Shown one piece after another: positions 1 to 7,529 of a stretch of DNA of 19,332 nucleotides. The position numbers and the translations under genes are program-made. The notes beneath the pieces were generated by a model. That model did no database searches and was not told the origin of the DNA. It saw only the letters and a program-made list of their open reading frames with translations. The first letter of the stretch is position 1. Every line of letters starts with the position of its first letter. The stretch comes from JANMZR01 sp031383555 (GTDB lineage Bacteria > Bacteroidota > Bacteroidia > Cytophagales > Spirosomataceae), in the NCBI GenBank assembly GCA_031383555.1, contig JANMZR010000378.1, forward strand, positions 1 through 19,332, given 5' to 3'.

Positions 1-39
1 AGCAGCAGCAAAAAATTGGCGACGTTCTAATTTTATCAT
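1..39 (-). CDS. Start of a Tat-exported protein, cut by window edge
   Basis: Only the first 13 codons are present, reading MIKLERRQFFAAA towards the left edge. The RRQFF pair followed by alanines matches the n-region and start of the h-region of a twin-arginine signal peptide, so the protein is probably exported folded to the periplasm. It lies downstream of the Nramp-like gene on the same strand, 127 nt away, and may belong to the uronate cluster; Bacteroidota sugar-catabolic clusters often contain Tat-dependent oxidoreductases or lyases, but the family cannot be told from 13 residues. Confidence 0.5.
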   Translation of the reverse strand, partial: MIKLERRQFFAAA

Positions 40-120
40 AGTTATAAAGTTTTTTCTAATAAAAATTTATCTTAACAAGGCCAATATTTTAAAATTAATA
101 TTGCAAAAAAATAATGTTTT

Positions 121-138
121 AATCCTATTTTTAGGATT
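121..138 (-). terminator. Hairpin after the Nramp-like gene, possible terminator
   Basis: AATCCTA and TAGGATT form a perfect 7-bp stem with a four-base loop, about 30 nt past the stop codon of the minus-strand transporter gene. A run of seven Ts follows on the minus strand only after about nine more bases, so it is not a textbook intrinsic terminator. It may end the operon or act as a 3' stabiliser. Confidence 0.35.
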
Positions 139-166
139 GTGCTTTTTAGTTTTAGTTAAATATAAT

Positions 167-1429
167 TTAATTAAGTTTTAACCAATTGACAATTGTATCA
201 TAGATTTCAATAATGCCAAAATAAGTAATAATAATTGAAAAAATCAAGGCAAAAAACAGACAGGTATTTAAAAACCAATCTGCTTTTAAGTCGTTCATTA
301 TCCGTTTATTATTCACTAAAATTAATATCAGAAGTATTGTCATTGGCAAAATCAAAACTAAAAATACTTGTGAAAATACCTGAAATTCAATTGGGTTTCG
401 TCCAAGAAAAGGGCCAATAAGACCTATAAATGCTGCCAGAATTGTAAGGCTTTTGAACTGCTTTGTTCCCATTTGGAATTTACCTGTTTGCAAATCCTGC
501 ACCATCATGGGTGTAATCATCAATATAGGGAAAATTGCCGTTAAGCCTGCACTAAGCGTTCCAATTAGGAAAATAACAGATGCAAACTTCCCAGCAAGTG
601 GTTCTAAAACTCCAACCATGTCGAAAATCTTCTTTATTTCTTTGCCTTCTTTATACAAGGTAGCCATTGCAATCAACAAAATTGAGGTACCAATGACAAA
701 CAAACCTACATTGGCAATAATGGCGTCCTTTTTTTGTCGTTTTCGATCTGCTTTTGTCCAATTGTTTGCTTGTAAAAAAAGTGGGCGAGTTATGAAAGTT
801 GCCGCTGATAAAGTTGTTCCTACCATTGCTACACTCAAAAGTATTTCCTCTTTTTGATGAAGCATTTTTGGAATTAATCCTTTTATAATTTCTGTTGGGT
901 CAGGCGGGGCAATAAACATAGAAAGTATAAAGCAGAATGACATTAAAATAACGAAAATCGATACTATTTTTTCAAATAACTGAAATTTGCCAATGTTTAG
1001 AATATAGGTCATAATACCTACATTGATAATTGCCAAAGCCAAAACAATACTGTAAGCTTGGCTTCCCAAAGCAGGAAAAAAAACATTAAAAGTTTCAAAA
1101 ATTGCATTTGATGAAGTGGAAAGGTTTCCCATAAGGGCGTTGTATTGTCCTATGGATAGGCCCACAATAATAATCCAACCCAAAAGCCCTCCAAAAGGCA
1201 AATATTCCTTGATACCATTTAATGCAGTATGCCCTGTTGCCAAATAAAACCTATCATATGCTTCACAACAAGCCCAAGAAAATAAGCAAGCTAAAAAATT
1301 AATCCAAAGTAAGTCAGCTCCATATTTACTACCAGCTACTATAAAAGTAGTAACACTACCTGTACCAACAGCAAAACCAATAGCAATAATGGCTGGGCCA
1401 ATTTCACTTATTAAATTTTTGAACTTCAT
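167..1429 (-). CDS. Nramp-fold transporter lacking the canonical metal-binding motifs
   Basis: A 420-residue, very hydrophobic protein with about eleven predicted membrane segments, the usual size for the Nramp (SLC11) family. The start SEIGPAIIAIGFAVGTGSV lines up with Nramp membrane segment 1 (GPGxLxxxxxxDPGN), but the metal-binding Asp-Pro-Gly-Asn is replaced by VGTGS (about residues 21-25). In segment 6 (about residues 196-214) the Met-Pro-His of manganese/iron Nramps is absent; the stretch reads SVAMVGTTLSAATF. The fold assignment is reasonable, but transition-metal transport is doubtful; it may carry magnesium or another substrate. It is 48 nt after the uronate MFS gene on the same strand, so likely in that operon. 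The ATG at 1429 gives a normal N-terminus. Confidence 0.72.
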   Translation of the reverse strand: MKFKNLISEIGPAIIAIGFAVGTGSVTTFIVAGSKYGADLLWINFLACLFSWACCEAYDRFYLATGHTALNGIKEYLPFGGLLGWIIIVGLSIGQYNALMGNLSTSSNAIFETFNVFFPALGSQAYSIVLALAIINVGIMTYILNIGKFQLFEKIVSIFVILMSFCFILSMFIAPPDPTEIIKGLIPKMLHQKEEILLSVAMVGTTLSAATFITRPLFLQANNWTKADRKRQKKDAIIANVGLFVIGTSILLIAMATLYKEGKEIKKIFDMVGVLEPLAGKFASVIFLIGTLSAGLTAIFPILMITPMMVQDLQTGKFQMGTKQFKSLTILAAFIGLIGPFLGRNPIEFQVFSQVFLVLILPMTILLILILVNNKRIMNDLKADWFLNTCLFFALIFSIIITYFGIIEIYDTIVNWLKLN

Positions 1430-1477
1430 AGTGATTGTTATACTAATGGTTTGATAGATTTCATACCCTTCCTAATT

Positions 1478-2768
1478 TTAGTTTCTTCTATCTAATAATT
1501 TAAAATTAGGCATAAATAGCCAAATACTCAACATTGTAATTATTGCTAATGCTGCACCTATAATAAATGCAGGTGTGTAGTTTCCTCCAATGGTTAGCCA
1601 GGGCACTAAATAGGTTAATCCTGCTGCACCCAATTTAGCTGCCATGCCTGAAAAGCCTGATAAAGTTCCTACAGTTTTACCGTTAAATAAGTCGCTAGGC
1701 AAAGTTTGAATATTGCCAATGGCAATTTGAAAGCCAAATAAAATAACCGCCATTATTAAAACTGCGGAAGTAGGGCCACCCATTGCCAGCAAAGCAGGTA
1801 ACATTATTAGGCATCCCAAAGTGATTACCATTTTACGAGTTTTGTTCACATCCCATCCATTTTTAAGTCTATTTTGGGCCAATAAACCACCAAACCAAGC
1901 ACCAAACATACCACCAACATTTGGTACCCAACCATATAGTCCAATTGATTTTAGGTCCATACCGTATACTTCATTTAGATAGATGGGAATCCAAAAAAAC
2001 AAATAACCACCAAATGGGATCTATTGCGGCTGATGCCAATATTACACCCCAACTTTCCTTATGAGACAGCAACTTTTTAGTATTTGGAGCATAAATATCC
2101 TGATTGCTTGTGATTGATTCGTTTTGATTTAGCTGGCCACTTAATATATAGTTTCGCTCTCCTTCAGAAAGCCAAGGATGCTTTGCTGGTGGGGATTTTT
2201 CCAAAATAAGCCATGGAATGAGCCATAGTAAACCAAGTAAGCCAACAATAATGAAAATAAATTGCCAGCCAAAATAAATAGAAAGAAATGCAATTAATGG
2301 AATGGAAATGATTCCTCCGATGGCAGTTCCTGAGTTAAATATACCTTGAGCAAAGGCTCTTTCTTTTGTAGGAAACCACTCTGAATTAGCTTTTGCTGCA
2401 CCTGGCCAGTTGCCTGCTTCGGCAATGCCTAAAAGTGACCTAAATAAAGCAAAAATACTAAAAGAATTGGCCAAGGCATGTAAGGCCGTGGCAATTGACC
2501 AAACACCTATTGATAATACAAAACCCAACCGAGTACCTATCCAATCAAATATTCTTCCAAAAATGGCTTGGCCAAAGGCATAAGAGAAAACGAAAATAAT
2601 GGATATATAAGAGTATATTTCTTTTCGCTCGTCGCTGGTTTTATCAGGATATAATTCCTCTGAAATGGACGGCCAAAGTACATTAAGTGTTTGCCGATCT
2701 ATATAATTAATTATACCAGCTAAAGCAATAAGGCCAATTACCCACCATCTTAATCCTTTAATTTTCAT
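1478..2768 (-). pseudogene. Hexuronate-type MFS transporter with a frameshift
   Basis: Two overlapping reading frames together encode one ACS-family (ExuT-like) major facilitator of about 430 residues. The N-terminal part (1971-2768) begins with RWWVIGLIALAGIINYIDRQ, the typical segment-1 signature, and ends in the wrong frame after IDPIWWLFVF. The C-terminal part (1478-2002) resumes with FWIPIYLNEVYGMDL. The switch lies in a run of seven As at 1993-1999 (seven Ts on the coding strand); six would restore LFVFWIPIYL. The family imports hexuronates by proton symport, and downstream of KdgF and a reductase the likely cargo is unsaturated uronate monomers from alginate or pectin. The lesion may be a true mutation, phase variation in a short homopolymer, or a sequencing error. 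Confidence 0.85.
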
Positions 2769-2854
2769 AATTTTCTAGTTTAGAAACGCTCTTATTTTTA
2801 GAAATATCTTTAATTATTGACCACCCCTCACTCGATCAATATATTATAAATAGT

Positions 2855-2880
2855 CACAATACTAATACAACAGTATTGTG
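2855..2880. repeat. 9-bp perfect inverted repeat between kdgF and the MFS gene
   Basis: CACAATACT and AGTATTGTG flank an 8-base loop. It lies in the 159-nt gap between two genes of the operon. No U-tract follows on either strand, so an operator, RNA processing or attenuation element is more likely than a simple terminator. Confidence 0.4.
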
Positions 2881-2927
2881 AGTTTCAATATAGCGATTGT
2901 GATTTTAGATAGCTTTTTCAGTTTTAT

Positions 2928-3266
2928 CTATACAAAATCCTCCCGCATAGGACTAAAAACATCTATTAATAAACCTTCTTCTAAACAAGTTGCTCCATGA
3001 GGCAAATTTGGGGTAATATAATACGAATCGCCAGCCTTCAAAACCTTCGTTTGATCACCGATGGTGACTTTAAAAACACCACTTTCGATGTGCGTAATTT
3101 GACTATGGTAATGATGATGAATTGCTCCAACACCTCCTGTTTTGAAGTCAGCTTTTACCAACATTAAGCTTTCATCATAAGCCATAATTTTTCTTTGCAC
3201 TAAATCATTTACTTTTTCCCATTAAAGAGAACTGTCCTTTATGAATGTTTCAACAAAAGTATTCAT
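2928..3266 (-). pseudogene. kdgF: KdgF-type cupin interrupted by an in-frame TAA
   Basis: The single cupin domain carries the metal-binding set (HHHYHSQ, then NLPHGA) and ends SPMREDFV, close to the KdgF family, which linearises 4,5-unsaturated uronate monomers from alginate or pectin to DEH/DKI. The longest stop-free frame starts only at a GTG at 3200 and would be 90 residues. Reading upstream in the same frame gives WEKVNDLVQRKIMAYDE, the conserved KdgF N-terminus, then TAA at 3222-3224, then MNTFVETFIKDSSL from an ATG at 3264-3266. With the stop read as a sense codon the product is about 112 residues, the family length. A nonsense substitution (for example GAA to TAA) explains this. Expression from the internal GTG would lack the first beta strands. 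Confidence 0.82.
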
Positions 3267-3364
3267 TTCTTATATTTTTTGAATTTTTTATTTATGTAAC
3301 TAATAATCAAGTTAATAAGGAGTTTCGCTCACCCAAAAGCCGATTCTAAATAGTCGATTGCCAT

Positions 3365-4117
3365 TTATGAAAAAGCCAATCCTCCGTTAATGTCAATGTT
3401 GTTTCCAGTCATAAACGAAGACTCGTCAGAAGCTAAATAGGCAACTAAATCTGCAACTTCCTTTGCTTGTCCTTCTCGGCGAAGTGGGGTTGCATTTGCA
3501 ACGTTTGTACGTATTTCACTTTTGGTAAATGTGTCGTGAAAAGCAGTGGCAATCATGCCCGGGCAAAGTGAGTTTACTCTGATATTTTTGGGTCCTAATT
3601 CTTTTGCCATCGAGCGTGTAAATGTCATTACTGCACCTTTTGAAGCTGAGTATGCTGAGGCACCACCTCCACCACCATCTCGACCTGCTTGCGATGCAAA
3701 ATTGACAATTGAAGAACCCGCAGGCATATGAGGAACTACCGCTTTGGTTACTAAGAAAACAGTATTAAAATTTAATTTGAAAACGAAATTCACGAAATCT
3801 TCATCCATTTCAGCCAGAGTTTTACGGGCCACTAAACCACCAGCAACATTAACTAAAATATTGATTTCAGATCCAAAAGCATCAATTGCCTTTTGAACTA
3901 AATTATCGACATCTGCTTGTTTTGTCATGTCGCCTTGAACCAAAATAGCTTCGCCACCAGCACCTACAATTTCGGCTTTTGTTATTTCAGCTTCCTCTTG
4001 TGTTCCGAAATAGTTAATCACTACTTTAGCACCCAATGAAGCCAATTTTAGTGAGGTCATTTTGCCAATATCTCTTCCGCCGCCTGTTACAATTGCTACT
4101 TTACCTGTTAAATTCAT
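3365..4117 (-). CDS. SDR-family oxidoreductase, probable DEH/uronate reductase
   Basis: A 250-residue classical short-chain dehydrogenase. Visible motifs are the cofactor loop TGGGRDIG (residues 11-18), NVAG (90-93), catalytic Ser142, Tyr156 and Lys160 in YSASK, and NSLCPGMIAT after the active site. The glycine-rich insert DGGGGGA just before the tyrosine is a subgroup feature. Next to KdgF and a hexuronate-type transporter, the most likely job is NAD(P)H-dependent reduction of 4-deoxy-L-erythro-5-hexoseulose uronate to 2-keto-3-deoxygluconate, as in Bacteroidota alginate operons; a KduD-like role in pectin breakdown is the alternative. It is the first gene of the operon, 98 nt before the kdgF start. 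Enzyme class is firm; substrate is inferred from neighbours. Confidence 0.85.
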   Translation of the reverse strand: MNLTGKVAIVTGGGRDIGKMTSLKLASLGAKVVINYFGTQEEAEITKAEIVGAGGEAILVQGDMTKQADVDNLVQKAIDAFGSEINILVNVAGGLVARKTLAEMDEDFVNFVFKLNFNTVFLVTKAVVPHMPAGSSIVNFASQAGRDGGGGGASAYSASKGAVMTFTRSMAKELGPKNIRVNSLCPGMIATAFHDTFTKSEIRTNVANATPLRREGQAKEVADLVAYLASDESSFMTGNNIDINGGLAFS

Positions 4118-4150
4118 ATTCTATTTTTCGTTTTATTTGTTAAAAATTTA

Positions 4151-4471
4151 TCAATGAGAAAGATCCTTTCCAATCAACTTTTTTGCCTCCAAGTGGTACG
4201 GAATGGATTTTGTTTTTTTGAAAATCAATTTTATTGGTTTGTCAAAATAAGGAATAAACTTTTTGGTTTCACTTATGCTAAATTGTCCTCTTCCAATTCG
4301 GTTGATTACTCCAAGCTGAACTAATGAGTATATGCGCCAATTGATAGTCGAATTGGGGATTTCTGGCTCTAATGTATGGTAGAAATTAGCAATAGTATTT
4401 GTACTCAATTGCTTTGGGCCTTGAAATGCGGATTCTAGCTTTTCGATATTTAACTTATTTTTTACAATCAT
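4151..4471 (-). CDS. DUF6577-like winged-helix protein, probably truncated antitoxin
   Basis: 106 residues. The first 65 or so read as a winged helix (NTIANFYHTLEPEI, then STINWRIYSLVQLGVINRI, then GRGQFSI), resembling the N-terminus of DUF6577/AbiEi-like antitoxins. Full family members are about 200 residues or more with a second domain; here the frame stops after KKLIGKDLSH, and the 33 nt before the SDR gene contain no continuation in another frame. No partner nucleotidyltransferase is present. It is therefore probably a remnant that may still bind DNA. It is divergent from the AbiEi/AbiEii pair to the right, with a TATATTTG box 15 nt upstream of its ATG. Confidence 0.6.
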   Translation of the reverse strand: MIVKNKLNIEKLESAFQGPKQLSTNTIANFYHTLEPEIPNSTINWRIYSLVQLGVINRIGRGQFSISETKKFIPYFDKPIKLIFKKTKSIPYHLEAKKLIGKDLSH

Positions 4472-4485
4472 TAGTATTTTTTCTA

Positions 4486-4493
4486 CAAATATA
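4486..4493 (-). promoter_or_regulatory. Bacteroidota -7 box (TATATTTG)
   Basis: On the minus strand the bases read TATATTTG, a perfect match to TAnnTTTG, 15 nt before the ATG of the DUF6577-like gene. No clear -33 TTTG was found at the expected distance. A TTCGG (4506-4510) and CCGAA (4530-4534) inverted pair lies just upstream and could be an operator. Confidence 0.5.
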
Positions 4494-4590
4494 CAAAAAC
4501 TAAAATTCGGTAGTAAATTATAAATGTTGCCGAAATATAGTATATTTTTATTCTCTTAAATATCTAATATTTGCTTCGCCAAATATCGGT

Positions 4591-4633
4591 TATTTAATAA
4601 ATATACATCAAGTATTTAATGTAATATACATGA
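4591..4633 (+). promoter_or_regulatory. Two tandem operator-like direct repeats upstream of abiEi-like gene
   Basis: TATTTAAT followed by ATATACATcA occurs at 4591-4610 and again at 4613-4633, with a period of 22-23 bases (two helical turns). The repeats sit upstream of a TACATTTG box. AbiEi antitoxins are known to repress their own operon through repeated sites, so these are candidate autoregulatory operators. Confidence 0.5.
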
Positions 4634-4650
4634 CATATTATATTTATTTT

Positions 4651-4658
4651 TACATTTG
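4651..4658 (+). promoter_or_regulatory. Bacteroidota -7 box (TACATTTG)
   Basis: TACATTTG matches TAnnTTTG exactly, 20 nt before the ATG of the AbiEi-like gene. No convincing -33 element is visible; the region upstream is occupied by the direct repeats. Confidence 0.5.
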
Positions 4659-4678
4659 CAAAATAAATTCGGGAAATT

Positions 4679-5404
4679 ATGAAAGTCGCTCAAAAAGTTG
4701 AAAATAAAATAAAGAAAATTCAGGCAGGTATAACATTCAAATACAAGGATTTTGCTATTGAGCCGAACGAATTTTCTGCAGCTACAAAAGCCATTGAACG
4801 TTTAATCAAAAAAGGTGTAATTCTAAGGGCTTCAACTGGTCTTTTTTACAAACCTAAAAAGACCGTTTTTGGCAATTTACTTCTAAAAGAGGAAGAACTA
4901 CTAAAACCCTATTTATTTGATAATAATAATAGAATAGGCTATATCACAGGCACTTTACTTTTTAATAAATTCAAATTAACTACACAAATACCCAAAAATA
5001 TTCAAATTGCAACTAAGGGAAATCGAATTTTGACGAAAGCTTGGAATGTGGAAATAAGTTCTGTAAAAAGTTATGTTGATATTGAAAATAAAAATGTGTA
5101 TTTACTAGAAATATTGGATGTTTTAAAAGAATTCAAAACAATCCCAGATATGAATACAGTAGAAGTGATTACTTTTTTAAAAAATAAAATTGCTTCATTA
5201 GCACAAAAAGAAACTGATAATTTAGTGAAATTTGCCCTAAATTACCCACCTAGAGTTATAGCATTTTTAGGGGCTCTATTAGAAGAATTAAATAAAAATG
5301 AGAATTTAGCCATTTTACAACGAAATATAAATCCATTGTCAAGCTATAAATTTGGCATTACAAAATCACAATTATCAACGATTGAAAACTGGAATATAAA
5401 ATGA
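4679..5404 (+). CDS. AbiEi-like type IV antitoxin (transcriptional regulator)
   Basis: 241 residues. The first 60 form a predicted winged helix (KYKDFAIEPNEFSAATKAIE, then LIKKGVILRASTGLFYKP) as in AbiEi/DUF6088 antitoxins. The middle contains the family-like YITGTLLFNKFKLTTQIP and PKNIQIATKG stretches. AbiEi proteins neutralise AbiEii without direct binding and repress their own promoter. The stop overlaps the toxin start in an ATGA (5401-5404), the usual translational coupling. Because the downstream toxin is truncated, this antitoxin is probably a relic that could still protect against related toxins in trans. The ATG at 4679 follows the box TACATTTG at a normal distance. Confidence 0.75.
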   Translation: MKVAQKVENKIKKIQAGITFKYKDFAIEPNEFSAATKAIERLIKKGVILRASTGLFYKPKKTVFGNLLLKEEELLKPYLFDNNNRIGYITGTLLFNKFKLTTQIPKNIQIATKGNRILTKAWNVEISSVKSYVDIENKNVYLLEILDVLKEFKTIPDMNTVEVITFLKNKIASLAQKETDNLVKFALNYPPRVIAFLGALLEELNKNENLAILQRNINPLSSYKFGITKSQLSTIENWNIK

Positions 5405-5712
5405 TTTTACACACAAATAGCAAGCTTTTTGAAGATGCTGTGGTAGCAACGGCTCAAAAGTTAAAAATTCCAGAAATCTATATTGAGAAAGATTATTGGG
5501 TTAAAGTAGCTTTGCACGCTATATTTCATTCGAAAATTGCTGATGAGGCTGTATTCAAAGGAGGCACAGCACTTTCAAAATGCTATAAATTAATCAATAG
5601 ATTTTCGGAAGATGTGGATATGGTTGTGCTAAACAATTCTGGCGAATCTAGCAATAAACTTAAACTCGAATTACGCATTAGAAAATTTAAACGGGTACTC
5701 AAATTCCTTTGA
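5401..5712 (+). pseudogene. AbiEii-like nucleotidyltransferase toxin, truncated by an IS relic
   Basis: The N-terminal third of an AbiEii/AbiGii-type toxin: IEKDYWV (28-34), FKGGTALSK (52-60) with the nucleotide-binding GG-T/S, and RFSEDVDM (67-74) with the metal-binding Asp pair. Full members are about 300-340 residues; this frame has 103. From about residue 90 the codons come from the left end of an IS1380-type remnant, so the last 14 residues are read-through of the IS. The missing part includes the conserved PERT region and C-terminal helices, so toxicity is unlikely. The start overlaps the antitoxin stop by four bases. No continuation of the toxin could be recognised after the IS, so sequence was also lost on that side. 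Confidence 0.8.
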
Positions 5713-6493
5713 ATGATTCCAAAGGCCTTTAAACCATTGCCTTCGTTTTTTATTTAGTGCCATTTTAGTACTAATTTACCCTCTACTCTTTCAAAATATG
5801 CCCCAATTGCAAAGGTTCTATATCTGAGTGTTGATAGCGTTTTTTGGGTTTTTTCTTGCAGTAGAAATGTTCTAAAAAGAGCCATTAAATTATAGGCAAT
5901 CATGGCAAAAGTGAGGGCTGCTTCGGTGGCGAAAAAGCTTTGTAAATTGAAGCTATCAAAACCAAAGTCATATCGCTCCGGCGACCCGGTTGAGCTCTTT
6001 AATTCTATTTTCAGCATCACCTCTTCCTCGGTATATTCTCCAAATTTCCGCAGGGGCTAGTTTCATTGGGGTTATATAGGCTTAATATCGATAGTTTTGG
6101 TGTACTTCTTCCTCTGAAAAAAGACTCAATTGCTTACCTGTAGCCTTAGGCCTTCCTTGTATTCTTTAGCGAACGATTATGATTCTTCGTGCTTTTCCCC
6201 ATGAATCACTTTGGTAATTTTGCTCACAAATTTCAATGCCTGTAATAAAACTTTCCAAAATTGTGGATGATTTGTATCCTCGATTCGAGCCTGATATTGG
6301 CAAGTCAGCATTACAGTCAACAATTTCCCTAAATCCGATTTTTTAAAGCAATTGTTTCAAAAAAACCATCCCTCCCCAAGGAGTTATCTCTCTGTCTGTG
6401 AAGCCTATATCAAATTCCATACACAAAAATAGCTATTGCTACGCATTAGAAAAACTTTAAAATTATTGCTGCCTAAAATTCTATTGCGTAATT
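5669..6493 (-). mobile_element. Internally deleted IS1380-family element
   Basis: About 825 bases bounded by an imperfect terminal inverted repeat: AATTACGCATTAGAA inward from 5669, and AATTACGCAATAGAA inward from 6493 on the other strand. Complete IS1380 elements are about 1.6-1.7 kb, so about half is missing. It interrupts the AbiEii-like gene after about 89 codons. No matching 4-5-base target duplication is visible (CTCG on the left, TGGG on the right), in keeping with decay or loss of flanking DNA. TACGCATTAGAAAA occurs both at 5672-5685 and, in the same orientation, at 6440-6453, and the latter also pairs with the right terminus. Confidence 0.75.
5671..6420 (-). pseudogene. IS1380-family transposase remnant
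   Basis: Reading leftwards from the ATG at 6420, one frame gives MEFDIGFTDREITPWGGMVF and GSNRGYKSSTILESFITGI, the start of an IS1380 transposase. It then jumps straight to NYQSDSWGKARRIIIV, a late region, so roughly 200 central residues including catalytic Asp sites are deleted. It goes on to ITPMKLAPAEIWRIYRGRGD and AENRIKEL, the C-terminal DDE-family Y/R/E signature. TAA stops interrupt it at three places. After KEL a GC-rich stretch (5974-5997) shifts the frame to DFGFDSFNLQSFFATEAALT and the final STLRYRTFAIGAYF. A last shift gives NKKRRQWFKGLWNHSKEFEY, ending with TAA at 5671-5673. It cannot encode active transposase. Confidence 0.8.
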
Positions 6494-6791
6494 TGGGTTT
6501 ATAAAAGTCTTCATTATTGAGGGAAAAATTCTAATCCTTTTTCATAAACCAAAGGCTTTGGTTTAGGGCATAGTTTGGCTAATGATATTTTTACAAAAGG
6601 GCATAGTAGTACTCCTGAATGTGAGACTATGGAAGGTGTGCATACAAGGGCTATTGTATAAATACCCTTTGCTTAAGTATTGATTCCATATTTTGTTTTT
6701 ATTTTAATTATGGCTCCTAATTAATCAAATAAGTGCCTTATTAAATGTATCAAATATTTCGAAATCGTCTAGAGTCTGCCGATTTGAAAAT
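6494..6791. other. Intergenic remnant region with a protein-like 37-codon fragment
   Basis: No intact gene is seen. AAACCAAAG (6546-6554) and CTTTGGTTT (6556-6564) form a 9-bp near-perfect palindrome. In the plus frame from 6548 to the TAA at 6659-6661 the translation contains GLGHSLANDIFTKGHSSTPE followed by CETMEGVHTRAIV, which looks more like real protein than chance but has no start codon and no family I recognise. It may be the 3' end of a gene lost during the IS-associated rearrangement. Confidence 0.35.
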
Positions 6792-7529
6792 TTATTTAGC
6801 TTTCAACCTTTCCAAAACTTCGTGGCTGTATAAACGGCCAATTGGTAATTCTTGGTCAACAATATGAATATGGCTTAGGGTAAAAGCTTTTATTTTATCA
6901 TAAGCCACTATATATGAACGATGAATGCGAATAAAATTTGCCTCAGGTAGCATCTCTTCAACAGAAGCCAAAGTTTGTTTCACTACCAACATTTTGGTAG
7001 CTTGATTCATAAATATTTTAATATAATCTTTCAGACTTTCAATATAAAGTATTTCATTGATAAGTACTTTTACCATTTTTCTATCAACCTTAAAGTATAA
7101 AAATGCCTCAACATTGGGTTGAAATAATTTGATGTCTAAAATTGGATTGTTTACCTTCATAACCTTTGCAATAGCTTTAAAAAAGCGTTCAAAAGAAATG
7201 GGTTTCATCAAATAATCGACAGCTTCAAGTTCAAATGCCTCAATGGCATAATCACGATAAGCAGTAGTAAATATTACGTTTGGTGGATTTTTGAGTGTTT
7301 TTAGAAAGTCAGTTCCTAATAATTGAGGCATTTTAATATCTAAAAATATTAAATCCACCTCATTATTTTGGAGAACATTAAAAGCTTGGATAGCATTATG
7401 ACATTGCGCCACAATTTCCAAATTGTCAATTGAATTGATATAGGATTCCAGCACCTCCAAGGCGGGCGGTTCGTCATCAACCAACAAGCAACGAATTTTT
7501 TGAAGGTTATAATTCATAGGTTTATACAA
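6792..7529 (-). CDS. LytTR-family response regulator
   Basis: 245 residues: a receiver domain (about 10-125) with acidic pocket DDE at 18-20, phospho-accepting Asp64 in FLDIKMP, Thr89 and Lys109, then a LytTR DNA-binding domain (about 140-245) with the typical RIHRSYIVAYDKI. Receiver phosphorylation by the partner kinase would drive dimerisation and binding to promoter direct repeats. It overlaps the upstream pseudokinase gene by 8 bases, so the two are translationally coupled. The true start may be Met5 (MNYNLQ) rather than Met1. Targets are not visible in the sequence; the divergent haloperoxidase gene beyond the operon is a candidate. Confidence 0.9.
   Translation of the reverse strand: MYKPMNYNLQKIRCLLVDDEPPALEVLESYINSIDNLEIVAQCHNAIQAFNVLQNNEVDLIFLDIKMPQLLGTDFLKTLKNPPNVIFTTAYRDYAIEAFELEAVDYLMKPISFERFFKAIAKVMKVNNPILDIKLFQPNVEAFLYFKVDRKMVKVLINEILYIESLKDYIKIFMNQATKMLVVKQTLASVEEMLPEANFIRIHRSYIVAYDKIKAFTLSHIHIVDQELPIGRLYSHEVLERLKAK

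Noticed and set aside
453..857. 134-codon plus-strand ORF opposite the Nramp-like gene
   Set aside because: Fully antisense to a gene with clear family similarity; composition reflects the reverse complement of hydrophobic codons.
5669..6493. An active IS element
   Set aside because: The transposase has a large internal deletion, three stop codons and two frame changes; no target duplication is visible.
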